Of a DNA stretch of 64,000 nt, positions 50,627 to 59,502 are shown piece by piece. The notes beneath the pieces were generated by a model. It had not been told where the DNA came from, searched no databases, and was given only the letters and a program-made list of their open reading frames with translations. How positions within the stretch are numbered: position 1 is the first letter of the stretch; each line of letters begins with the position of its first letter. This DNA is from Acidobacteriaceae bacterium (GTDB lineage: Bacteria; Acidobacteriota; Terriglobia; Terriglobales; Acidobacteriaceae): assembly GCA_030037545.1 (NCBI GenBank), contig JASHRF010000010.1, forward strand, positions 1 through 64,000, in the 5' to 3' direction. Both the position numbers and the translations under genes were made by a program.

Positions 50627-52618
50627 ATGCTTAAGGGATGGTTGGTGGTTTGTGCAGGTTTGTTCATGCTATGCGCAACGCTCGCTTGCGCGGCGCAGGA
50701 TGTGAAACACGTTTGCGAATGCGGCGCCCATCCGCCCGGCCCTCCCAAAGACCGTACGGTCGAGCCGTATGCAGGGGTGCCTGCGGACCTGCGTCCGTTC
50801 ACCAAGTTCGAAAAACCTTACTACAAAAACTACATCACTCCAAATATCTATACCGGCGCGGGGCGCGACATTCCCCAGCCCAAGGGTCTCACCGAGGTCC
50901 GCATCGGTTTCGCTGCTCCGGTAGAGCCCAATCCCGAGGCGGTCTTCGGACAGCGAATGCTCCACGGCGCCCAACTCGCCGTCGAGGAGTGGAACGCCCG
51001 CGGCGGCTACGGCGGCATACCTTTTAAGCTGATGATCCACAACGACTACAACAATTGGCAGGCCAACGCGGTCTACGGCCCGGATCGGCCGACCGATAAA
51101 AGCATATGGGGATCGACGTCGGATATGGCCGTGAAGATGGCTTATGACGAGGAGGACTGGGCGATCTTCGGCTCCATCAGCTCCGAGACGACGCACATTA
51201 TCTTGCGCGTGTCTCTGAAATCCGAGGTTCCCATTGTCAACTCCGCTTCCACCGACCCCACCATTCCAGAAACTTACATTCCCTGGTACTTCACCGACAT
51301 CCAGGACGACCGCGTGCAGTGCCTCACGCTCGCACGGCGCATATACACCGAACTTGGCCTCAAGCGTGTGGCGATCCTGCGCGTGAGCAATCGCTACGGA
51401 AGGATGGGCGTAGGTAATTTCCGCAATGCCGCGATCCGATTGGGTCACCCGGTCGTCATCGAACAGGAGTACCTGCCCGGCGATACAGATTTCACGCGCG
51501 AATTGCATATCATCCGCGACTCGCGCGTCGATGGAGTCGTGCTATGGGCCGATGAAGGCGAGGCGGCCGGCATCCTGAAGCAAATGCGCGCGATGGGTAT
51601 GAAGCAGCGCGTCTTCGGCGCCTACCGCACGCTGGGACCGGAATTGCTGGCTCAAGCCGGTACCGCTGCCGAGGGATTTGAAGCTGTTTTTCCTTACGAC
51701 CCGACACGTAACGATCCTCGCTGGCTCGACTTCAACCGCCGCTTCGAGGCCCGCTTCCACGAGCCGCCGGAGCAGTTTGCCTCGCTGGCTTATGACGCCA
51801 TGAATATGCTGCTGGACTCCATCTGCAAGGCTGGGCTGAACCGCGCGCGGATTCACGACGCGCTCGCAGACATCGAAGAGTATGACGGCGTGACCGGACA
51901 CATGATCTTCGATCCCAACCAGAAGAATGTGGCTCCTATGTACCTGGGCACCGTCCACAATGGCGCCGTCGCCTACCGGCTTGCAACGATGGATAAGCCG
52001 CCCACAGCGCAACACCCTTCTGACGCGCCGGCGCCGTCCGCGGTGCCACAGACGCCCTACGCGCGCGTGGGCGAAGATGGAGTGTGTTACGTAGGCCCGC
52101 GAACCGCCAGTCTGCCGCCGGGACCGGTACGTGTGGTTCTGTTCGGGCCCAACGCGGCGGGGATCGCGCAGTCGCCGGAGATCCTGACGGCGCTGCGCGC
52201 CAAAGCGCCGAATGGAGAGCAATGGATCTTGCTGCCCGTGGAGAGCGGGCAGAACTGGGGCGCGGCGTCAACACAGCTGGTTCACGATCTGATGGACGAA
52301 CATGCCCTGGCGATTGTGGCTCTGGATCGAGATGCCGGCCACTTGTCGGAGCAGCTTGCGTTAAAGTGCTTCGTCCCGGTGGTGGCGCTGAGCAACGACA
52401 AATCGCTCACCTCGGCCAATGTCCCCTGGATCTTCCGCATGCCGGCTACAACCACCCCGGCTACGGCGCTGCGGCTGCTGGAAGAGGCTTCGGACCGCAA
52501 CGGCGCGAACCGGGGACAGATCCGGGATATTCTTGCTTCGGGCAAACCGATTCTTGGCGTTGCTTTCGAGCCCGGCGGCGAACCGCGCTCTGCGGTCTCC
52601 ACGGCGCAGCCAGAGTAG
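50627..52618 (+). CDS. ABC-type periplasmic binding protein with a second binding-protein-like lobe
   Basis: The product has 663 residues. A signal peptide (about 1-22) is followed by a short Cys-containing linker (CECGAHPPGPPKD) and a Leu/Ile/Val-type periplasmic binding domain (about 85-470: IGFAAPVEPNPEAVFGQRM, HGAQLAVEEWNARGGY, IFGSISSETTHIIL, VAILRVSNRYGRMGVGNFRNA, GVVLWADEGEAAGILKQMRA, DAMNMLLDSICKAGLNRARIHDALADI). A second region (about 500-655) has VRVVLFGPNAAG, ALAIVALDRDAGHLSEQLA and CFVPVVALSNDKS, which read like another, truncated binding-protein-like fold. No permease or ATPase gene is in the operon. It starts 5 bases after the RidA-like gene. Similar binding proteins accompany PQQ-linked YVTN systems in methylotrophs, a possible analogy. 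Confidence 0.85.
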   Translation: MLKGWLVVCAGLFMLCATLACAAQDVKHVCECGAHPPGPPKDRTVEPYAGVPADLRPFTKFEKPYYKNYITPNIYTGAGRDIPQPKGLTEVRIGFAAPVEPNPEAVFGQRMLHGAQLAVEEWNARGGYGGIPFKLMIHNDYNNWQANAVYGPDRPTDKSIWGSTSDMAVKMAYDEEDWAIFGSISSETTHIILRVSLKSEVPIVNSASTDPTIPETYIPWYFTDIQDDRVQCLTLARRIYTELGLKRVAILRVSNRYGRMGVGNFRNAAIRLGHPVVIEQEYLPGDTDFTRELHIIRDSRVDGVVLWADEGEAAGILKQMRAMGMKQRVFGAYRTLGPELLAQAGTAAEGFEAVFPYDPTRNDPRWLDFNRRFEARFHEPPEQFASLAYDAMNMLLDSICKAGLNRARIHDALADIEEYDGVTGHMIFDPNQKNVAPMYLGTVHNGAVAYRLATMDKPPTAQHPSDAPAPSAVPQTPYARVGEDGVCYVGPRTASLPPGPVRVVLFGPNAAGIAQSPEILTALRAKAPNGEQWILLPVESGQNWGAASTQLVHDLMDEHALAIVALDRDAGHLSEQLALKCFVPVVALSNDKSLTSANVPWIFRMPATTTPATALRLLEEASDRNGANRGQIRDILASGKPILGVAFEPGGEPRSAVSTAQPE

Positions 52619-52872
52619 TCTCCCGCCGAAAGGCGGATTCAGCCTCCCGCAGTGCGCCGCAGCCCGCCGCTCACCCCATTTCCTTTTCCATCTACCACAG
52701 GTCCCGGGACATTCGATTTTGCATTCAGGCCAACCCACTCATCGAGCCGACCGGTACCTGAACATGCCATTGGTTTAAAGGTCGGCGATTATCTGCTTGT
52801 CGAGATGCTGTATGAGCCTCCAATTGTCGACCAGTCACTCGGCTAGCAAGGCCATGCACTCTGAGAGCACTC

Positions 52873-55800
52873 TTACGTTGTCGCCACCCTCTCTTTCTCG
52901 CTCTCTCTCAGCGTATGAGAACTGAGTCTTTCTTTGCGTAGCTCGTGCCGCTTCATAAGCAGAAAGAAGACCGGAACCAAAATCAGAACGTGAATCGTCG
53001 ATGTGATCATTCCGCCGACGATGGGTGCGGCGATCGGCTTCATCACATCGGAGCCGATGCCCGACTCCCAGAGGATGGGCGCAAGGCTGAGAATCACTGC
53101 GGTGACCGTCATCAACTTGGGGCGAAGCCGTTGGACTGCACCGGCGATGGTGGCCTGCACCAGGTCGGCCTCGGTCAGAGGCGTGTCTTGCTTCATTCGC
53201 TCCTCAAGCGCCTCATGCAGGTAGACCACCATCACCACGCCAGTTTCAACAGCGATGCCGAAGAGCGCAATGTAGCCGACCCACACAGCCACGCTGAAGT
53301 TGTATCCAAGCAGCCACTGCAACAAGAGCCCGCCTGACATGGCGTAGAACGTGGGGAAGATGAGCACCGCAGCCTCGGCAACTGATTTGAAGACCAGGTA
53401 GAGGAGCATAAAGATGACGAAGAAGACGATCGGCAAAATGATCATGAGCCGCTGCTTGGCCCGCATCTCGAATTCATACTCTCCCGCCCAGCGCCACGTG
53501 TAACCCACTGGAAGCGTCACTTTTTGCTGAAGCAGACGATTTGCCCGGTTGACGAAGCCGCCATAATCGCTCGTCTTCAGGTTGAGGTAAACGTAGCCGG
53601 TGAGCGAGCCGTCCTCATCGCGAATCATGGCGGGACCTCGCGAGTAGTAGACGCGGGCTACTTCACTCACGGGAATCTGCTCACCGGAGGGCGTTGAAAT
53701 CAAAGCCTGCGAAAGGGTATTCGAGCTATCGCGAAAGTCATGCTGATAGCGGACCGCAATCGGAAACCGCTCGCGCCCTTCGATGTTCTCTGCAATGTCC
53801 ATGCCGCCGATCTCGGAGGAAACAACGCGCTGCACGTCGGCAACGGTAAGGCCGTAGCGCGCGGCTGCAGGACGGTTCACATCCACGTTGAGATAAAAAC
53901 CCTGAGACACGCGCTCGGCATAGACACTGCTCGTCTCGGGCATGGTAGAGAGCACCTGCTGCATCTGTGCACCGAGGTCCTGAATGCGCGTCAAGTCGTT
54001 GCCCTGAATCTTGATCCCAATCGCCGTTTTGATCCCGGTGAGCTCCATATCGAGACGGTTTTCAACCGGCATGGTCCACGCGTTCGTGAGACCGGGAAAT
54101 TGCAGTTTGTCGTCCATCTCGCGGATGAGCTTGTCGTAGGTTATGCCAGGGCGCCATTGCTCTCGCGGCTTGAGCATGATGGTGGTGTCGTACATGTCGA
54201 GCGGGGCATTGTCTGTTGCGCTGTCGGAGCGGCCTACAGTTCCGAAGACTGTTGACACCTCTGGGAATGAGTGAATGATGCGGTCTTGCTGCTGCATGAG
54301 CGAGACGGCTTGCGTAATGGAGATTCCAGGCAGCGAACTCGGCATGTAGAGGGAAGATCCTTCGTAGAGCGCCGGCATGAACTGGCTGCCGAGTTTAAAG
54401 CAGAGCGGAATCGTTGCTGCGAGGAAAGCGAGGTTGAGCGCGACGACGATTTTCCAGTGACACAGGCACCAGCGCAGAACCGGGAGGTAGAGCGCCTGGC
54501 TGAGGCGGGCTGCGGGATTCTTCGATTCGGGCAACAGTTTGCCGCGCAGGAAGATCGGCAGGAGCGCGGGAACCAGGGTGATCGAAAGCAGCGAAGAGAA
54601 GATCAACGCGAGAGTTTTTGTCCACGCGAGTGGACGGAACATGCGGCCTTCCTGCGCTTCGAGCAGAAAGACAGGCAGGAACGATACGACAATGATGATG
54701 AGCGAGTAGAAGAGCGCGGGGCCGACCTGCTGCGCTGCGACGACAAGGACGCGGCGGCGTTCCGGGCCATCAAGTTCATGGTCGCCATTGCGCTCGGCTA
54801 TATGGCGGTAGCCGTTTTCCACCATCACGATAGCCGCATCGATAAGCACACCGATGGCCAACGCCAGCCCGCCCAGCGACATGATGTTCGAACTGACCTG
54901 CAAATAGTACATAGGGATGAACGCGGCCAGAACCGCGATGGGCAGCGTGATGATGGGCACGAGGGCTGAGCGGAAGTGGAACAGGAAGAAGATGCTGACG
55001 AAGCTGACGATGATCGCTTCGATGATCAGGTCGCGTTTGAGGGTATGAATGGATTGGTTGATCAGCCAGGAGCGGTCATAGCCGGTGACGATTTCGACGC
55101 CGGGAGGCAATGAAGGACCAATCTCCCTGAGCTTGGCTTTTACGCCGTCGATGACATTGAGTGCATTCGTTCCATACCGCATGACCACAATGCCGCCGAC
55201 AGTTTCGCCTTCTCCCTGCCAATCGGCTGCACCGCGCCGCGCGTCGGGGCCAAGGGTAACGGTGCCCAGGTCGCGTACCAGCACGGGTGTTCCATTCTTG
55301 TTCGCGACGGGAACATTTTCAAGATCCGCGACATTGCGCAGATAACCGAGGCCGCGAATCATGTACTCCGCACCGCCCATCTCGAGTACGTCGCCGCCGA
55401 CTTCGTTGGTGCTCTGCCTTACGCGGTCGATCACGGTGGAAGCCGGAATGCCGTAGGAGAAGAGCTTTTGCGGATCGAGGTTGACCTGATACTGCCGCAC
55501 GAATCCCCCAATGCTGGCCACTTCGGCCACTCCCGGAACCGTTTCAAGCTGGTAGCGCAGGAACCAGTCCTGCAAAGTGCGCAGATCGGCGAGGCTGTGC
55601 TGGTGCGAGCGGTCGACGATGGCGTATTCGTAGACCCAGCCGGCGCCGGTTGCATCCGGACCGATGACGGGATTCACCCCAGCCGGCAGACGGCCCGCGA
55701 GCTGTTGCATGTATTCGGAGACGCGGGACCGCGCCCAGTAAAGATCGGTGCTGTCATCGAAGATGACGAAGACGCAGGAGTCACCAAACATGGTTTGGGC

Positions 55801-56049
55801 GCGGACGTTTTTGACGTGAGGGGCGGAGAGAAGCGCCGTAACGATGGGGTAGGTAACTTGGTCTTCGACGACATCGGGTGGTTCGCCTGGCCAGTTTGTG
55901 TGGACGACGACCTGCACGTCGCTGATGTCCGGCAGGGCGTCGAGAGGCACGCGCCGGAGCGACCAGATGCCGGCAATCGTCAGCAGCATCGCGCCTGTGA
56001 AAACGAGGAACGGATTACGAGCGCACCATGCAATCGTTCGCGAGATCAT
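52873..56049 (-). CDS. cusA: Heavy-metal RND efflux pump (CusA/CzcA type)
   Basis: This is the inner-membrane pump of a copper/silver-type tripartite efflux system. The 1058-residue protein starts at MISRTIAWCARNPFLV (the TGATG overlap with cusB fixes the start). It shows RND features: DALPDISDVQVVVHTNWPGE (about 40-60), 12 predicted membrane helices in two halves, a large periplasmic loop in each, GGLALAIGVLIDAAIVMVEN (about 395-414, with the intramembrane Asp) and IALFGIAVETGVVMVVYLHE near the second half, a CusA/CzcA-type signature. Length and motifs are complete. Copper/silver specificity is inferred from the Cys/Met-rich small protein at the head of the operon, not read from metal-site residues. 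Confidence 0.92.
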   Translation of the reverse strand: MISRTIAWCARNPFLVFTGAMLLTIAGIWSLRRVPLDALPDISDVQVVVHTNWPGEPPDVVEDQVTYPIVTALLSAPHVKNVRAQTMFGDSCVFVIFDDSTDLYWARSRVSEYMQQLAGRLPAGVNPVIGPDATGAGWVYEYAIVDRSHQHSLADLRTLQDWFLRYQLETVPGVAEVASIGGFVRQYQVNLDPQKLFSYGIPASTVIDRVRQSTNEVGGDVLEMGGAEYMIRGLGYLRNVADLENVPVANKNGTPVLVRDLGTVTLGPDARRGAADWQGEGETVGGIVVMRYGTNALNVIDGVKAKLREIGPSLPPGVEIVTGYDRSWLINQSIHTLKRDLIIEAIIVSFVSIFFLFHFRSALVPIITLPIAVLAAFIPMYYLQVSSNIMSLGGLALAIGVLIDAAIVMVENGYRHIAERNGDHELDGPERRRVLVVAAQQVGPALFYSLIIIVVSFLPVFLLEAQEGRMFRPLAWTKTLALIFSSLLSITLVPALLPIFLRGKLLPESKNPAARLSQALYLPVLRWCLCHWKIVVALNLAFLAATIPLCFKLGSQFMPALYEGSSLYMPSSLPGISITQAVSLMQQQDRIIHSFPEVSTVFGTVGRSDSATDNAPLDMYDTTIMLKPREQWRPGITYDKLIREMDDKLQFPGLTNAWTMPVENRLDMELTGIKTAIGIKIQGNDLTRIQDLGAQMQQVLSTMPETSSVYAERVSQGFYLNVDVNRPAAARYGLTVADVQRVVSSEIGGMDIAENIEGRERFPIAVRYQHDFRDSSNTLSQALISTPSGEQIPVSEVARVYYSRGPAMIRDEDGSLTGYVYLNLKTSDYGGFVNRANRLLQQKVTLPVGYTWRWAGEYEFEMRAKQRLMIILPIVFFVIFMLLYLVFKSVAEAAVLIFPTFYAMSGGLLLQWLLGYNFSVAVWVGYIALFGIAVETGVVMVVYLHEALEERMKQDTPLTEADLVQATIAGAVQRLRPKLMTVTAVILSLAPILWESGIGSDVMKPIAAPIVGGMITSTIHVLILVPVFFLLMKRHELRKERLSSHTLRESEKERVATT

Positions 56050-57659
56050 CACATTCCTCCCGTGGCGTCGGCTGTGAGCTTTTGAGTCGCAATGACAGCG
56101 CCGGCGCGTTGAACGGTGACAGTCACTTGCCAAGTGCCTCCGGAGTCGAGTTCAAGAGGGCCTTCATAAATGCCTCGGCCTTTTGCAGCGAGTGACGCAG
56201 CTGCGCGTTCGGCTGCCATTCCCATCCCAGGCATGGCAGGCATGAAGAACGTGGCCGACACCTGGACTCCGTCCACTGGCTTTCCGCCGGCGCCAACAAG
56301 CTTGATGCGCACTGTGTTCTTGCCCTTCTGGAGGGTCGTAGGCTCGGTTGTCATTTCGATCTTGATCTGTTCGGGAGGGACACTAGATGATTGCGCCTGG
56401 GCGTATGCAGGATTTGCGCCTTGCTGCGGAGGGTTGAATGATCCGAGCGCTGCCTGAAGCTGTGCTTCGGAATCGACCAGGAAGTTCGCCGAGCTTACGA
56501 CGCGGTCGCCCGGTTTTAGGCCTTTGACAACCACGATAGAGTCGTCTACCTGCAGACCGGTTTCAATCTCGCTCGGCTCAAGATTGCCGTCGCCGTGATC
56601 GATGAAGGCGATGGTTCGCGAGCCTGACTGAAAGACGGCGGATGCAGGAATCACGAGCTGCTTTCCAAGCGGGACGTTAATGCCAACGTTCACGTACATG
56701 CCAGGCTTGAGCACGACGCCGGGATTTCGGAAGACGAGGCGTACGCGCACGGTGCGCGTGGCAGGATCGACCTGGGGAAGAATCTGATCGACGCGGCCGT
56801 TAAATGCACGGCCCGGATACGCATCGACAGTTACTTGTGCCGGATCTCCGGGTCTCAGGCGGCCCACCGCGTCCTGAAAGACGTTGGCGTAGACCCACAC
56901 GGTGGAGAGATCGGCGATGGTGTAGAGCTTGGTGTCAGGCTGCACGTATGCGTTGGGCAGCGCGTTACGCTCGATGGTGAATCCAGATGCAGGCGATTCG
57001 ACCGCAATTTCTCGCTGAACTTTTCCGCTCTGATCCAACGAAGTGATTTCCAACGCCGGAACGCCGAACTGACGCAGGCGCTCTTCAGCGGCATCCAGCA
57101 ACCAGCCGCCCTCCTGCGCAGCCATTCCGTGCGGGCTGGGAGCGAGTGCCTTCTGGTTCTGTTTGGCCAACAGGTACTCTTGTTCGGTGCTCACCAGGTC
57201 GGGGCTGTAGATCGTGAATAGACACTGCCCCTTCTTCACGTACTGGTAGGTTGCGTTTGCGTAGACGTTCTGAATCCATCCGGAAAAGCGTGTCTGAACA
57301 TAGGAAAGACTCTGCTCGTCGATATCCACGTTGCCGGGAATTTCCAGCTTGTCGCTGAGGTTTTTCACCTGTGCGGCAGCGGTAGTTACGCCAATCTGCT
57401 GCAGGCGCTGCGGCGAAATCTGGAATGGAGCGAGCTGCGGCTCTGTGCCTGGAGGAACCGTGCCTTGTGGGCCGCTGGGCGCGTTTTGACCCATTGCCGC
57501 GTCCGAGGCTGCCGGGCCACGTGCTACGACCGGGTCGCCGGTCTCACCGGTAGGCATTGGATGGTTGCGATGCAGGAGCAGATAGCCAACTCCCGCTGCG
57601 AGTGCAACACATGCCGTCAGAGTCATAAAGAATGCTTGTCGATATAGGCGGTCGCTCAT
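56049..57659 (-). CDS. cusB: Efflux periplasmic adaptor (CusB type) with C-terminal FixH/YtkA-like domain
   Basis: The 536-residue membrane-fusion protein has one N-terminal helix (about 8-30), Pro-rich linker, lipoyl/coil region (LEIPGNVDIDEQSLSYVQTR about 107; VSTEQEYLLAKQNQKAL), barrel domain and a C-terminal extension (about 430-530, EMTTEPTTLQKGKNTVRIKL, MPAMPGMGMAAERAA) resembling the FixH/YtkA-like domain fused to some CusB proteins. The extension is Met-rich and could pass Cu(I) or Ag(I). It overlaps cusC by 4 bases and cusA by 1 base, so the three are coupled. Family-conserved features of CusB are present in order. Confidence 0.9.
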   Translation of the reverse strand: MSDRLYRQAFFMTLTACVALAAGVGYLLLHRNHPMPTGETGDPVVARGPAASDAAMGQNAPSGPQGTVPPGTEPQLAPFQISPQRLQQIGVTTAAAQVKNLSDKLEIPGNVDIDEQSLSYVQTRFSGWIQNVYANATYQYVKKGQCLFTIYSPDLVSTEQEYLLAKQNQKALAPSPHGMAAQEGGWLLDAAEERLRQFGVPALEITSLDQSGKVQREIAVESPASGFTIERNALPNAYVQPDTKLYTIADLSTVWVYANVFQDAVGRLRPGDPAQVTVDAYPGRAFNGRVDQILPQVDPATRTVRVRLVFRNPGVVLKPGMYVNVGINVPLGKQLVIPASAVFQSGSRTIAFIDHGDGNLEPSEIETGLQVDDSIVVVKGLKPGDRVVSSANFLVDSEAQLQAALGSFNPPQQGANPAYAQAQSSSVPPEQIKIEMTTEPTTLQKGKNTVRIKLVGAGGKPVDGVQVSATFFMPAMPGMGMAAERAAASLAAKGRGIYEGPLELDSGGTWQVTVTVQRAGAVIATQKLTADATGGM

Positions 57660-59020
57660 TGGTTTGTCTCCTGCGTTGCTGCATTTGGCTGTTGTACCGT
57701 CGGCTCTATTGGTGCACCGACGGCGAGTTCAAGATCAGACATACTTGTTGCAAAGTCGCCCATCGACTGAAACCACGCGAGGTTTACGTCGATGACCGTC
57801 ATCTGACTGTCGATGAGGTCAAGAAGATCGGTCTGGTTGTTCTCGTAGGCGATGACTGCGGCATGAAGCGTGGCCTCGGCTTGCGGCTCAAGTGACTCGT
57901 GGTACATGCGCGCCAGGCGCTGCGCCGAACGAGCCTCGGCCAGTGCTTCGTCAATCTGCCCAAAGGCCGCATTGCGCATCGCGCCCACTTCGGCGTCCTG
58001 CTCTGTTACCTTCACTGCTGCCTCGTTCATTTCCGCGTCGTGCTTTTTGCGGTTGAGCCACGGCAGCGTCATTGAGCCCTCGAACATGTAGTTGTTGCGC
58101 GGGTCGGAGCCAGTGGGCATCAGCATGTATCCGCCGGCGACGCTGAAGTCGGGGACGTAGGCTTTGCCCGCGAGCAATTGCTCTTTACGGCTCCTGTCGG
58201 CCGCTGCCTGTGCTTCAAGTAAGTCTGGGCGCGACTGAAGCGAGAGTTGCTGCAATTGCTTTTCGGCCGGAAGATCCGTGCCGATTCCAAAGTCGCCCTG
58301 CACACGGATGGGAGTCGCCGGATCGCGGCCGAGCAGGGTGTTCATTCGGACGCGCGCAACCTCGGCGTCGCGCTCGAAACGGATAATGTGCTCCTCAAGG
58401 CGGGTCATCGCGAGCTGAGCTTTTAGCACATCCTGCTGCGGGACTTTGCCAACCGTGTACTTGATACGCGCTGCTTCAATGGCCTGGCGTGCGATGTCTA
58501 CGTGCTGGTCGTGGATCCGCATCTCCTCCTGCGCCAGCAGAAGATCGAAAAACGCCTTGCGCACTTCGACGCGAACTCGCAGGCGCACAGACTCCAGTTC
58601 GTCCTTTGCTACGGTCACGTCCGATTGCGCGATGCTGGCCTGGAGAGGTCGCGTTCCCGGGCCCGGCAGCGACTGGCCCAACATCAGCATGTTCTGCGCT
58701 GCGTTCAGGTCCCAGGGCTTGCTGAGTGGGACCTGCCAGTTGCGCAGCATGAATTGCGGATCGTCCAGCTTGCCCGTAGTGGGCACATGCGCCTCAGCCA
58801 TAGCGACTTTGCGCGCCGCGACGTGAATCTCAGGATTTTCGGCAAGGGCGATGCGTTCGATTTCGTCCAGAGTCAGCGTGGGCGTTAATTGCTCAGGGGA
58901 TTTGGGTGCATCAACAATGGCGCTGAAGCCAGCCAGTGGGTCACTCGCTCCTTGAGCTTGCGCTTCGCTGCGGTCAGCAAAAACGGCAAATAAGCAAAGT
59001 ACTGCGAATAGAGTTTTCAT
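57656..59020 (-). CDS. cusC: Outer-membrane channel of Cus-type efflux (TolC/CusC family)
   Basis: The product is 454 residues from MKTLFAVLC, where GAGGGAGG lies just upstream and a signal peptide (about 1-18, ending RSEAQA) follows; the frame is open further upstream but lacks a signal. The body has the two OEP repeats with long helices: LDEIERIALAENPEIHVAARKVAMAEA (about 55-80), LGQSLPGPGTRPLQASIAQSDV, ELESVRLRVRVEVRKAFFDLLLAQEE, and later AEKQLQQLSLQSRPDLLEAQAAADR and AEMNEAAVKVTEQDAEVGAM. It overlaps cusB by 4 bases and lies 116 bp after the small Cys/Met protein on the same strand. Confidence 0.9.
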   Translation of the reverse strand: MKTLFAVLCLFAVFADRSEAQAQGASDPLAGFSAIVDAPKSPEQLTPTLTLDEIERIALAENPEIHVAARKVAMAEAHVPTTGKLDDPQFMLRNWQVPLSKPWDLNAAQNMLMLGQSLPGPGTRPLQASIAQSDVTVAKDELESVRLRVRVEVRKAFFDLLLAQEEMRIHDQHVDIARQAIEAARIKYTVGKVPQQDVLKAQLAMTRLEEHIIRFERDAEVARVRMNTLLGRDPATPIRVQGDFGIGTDLPAEKQLQQLSLQSRPDLLEAQAAADRSRKEQLLAGKAYVPDFSVAGGYMLMPTGSDPRNNYMFEGSMTLPWLNRKKHDAEMNEAAVKVTEQDAEVGAMRNAAFGQIDEALAEARSAQRLARMYHESLEPQAEATLHAAVIAYENNQTDLLDLIDSQMTVIDVNLAWFQSMGDFATSMSDLELAVGAPIEPTVQQPNAATQETNQ

Positions 59021-59136
59021 TCCTCCCTCGAATCCATCCTCCGGCTTATGAGGCCGGTTCATGACATGGACGCGTGTTCGTGAGCGCGCAAAGCACACTT
59101 CGATCACGAAACCTCAATCAGAAATCGAGGGGATGA

Positions 59137-59502
59137 TCAGATTCGAAGGATGGTACTGGCGCCCGAAAGTGATCGCGGAGGTGGCGCCTTGGACGGACTT
59201 GGGCCTCGTCTCGTCGATAGGGAAAGGGCCGGAAGATCTATGGAAGCCAGCGTCTGCGACGAGCCCGTAGGAGTGCTGGTCACTGCGGCCCGGCCTGGCG
59301 GCAAGGCGGTATTGGAAGACTGCATCTGGCAGCAAGGATGAGCGGAGATCATTGCCGAATCGCAATCCATCATCCCCATCATCTTCATCGCCCGGCAGCA
59401 TGGGTGGCCGGGCACAGCCGCCAGGCAGGCGAGTGCCGGAATCGCAGCCCACAGGGCCGCAACCGCCAGCATTAAAATCGCGCCTTTTCTGCCCATAGGC
59501 AT
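59137..59502 (-). CDS. Small exported Cys/Met-rich protein heading the Cus operon
   Basis: The product is a 121-residue protein with a signal peptide (MGRKGAILMLAVAALWAAIPALA) followed by a Cys/Met/His-rich segment (about 25-60: GHPCCRAMKMMGMMDCDS and AHPCCQMQSS), typical of Cu(I)/Ag(I) ligands. The rest is a Ser/Pro/Thr tail of low complexity. It is the first gene before cusCBA. Small metal-binding proteins (CusF-like in role, not in sequence) commonly sit here. A CRP/FNR-type palindrome lies 52-67 bp upstream of the start. Confidence 0.7.
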   Translation of the reverse strand: MPMGRKGAILMLAVAALWAAIPALACLAAVPGHPCCRAMKMMGMMDCDSAMISAHPCCQMQSSNTALPPGRAAVTSTPTGSSQTLASIDLPALSLSTRRGPSPSKAPPPRSLSGASTILRI

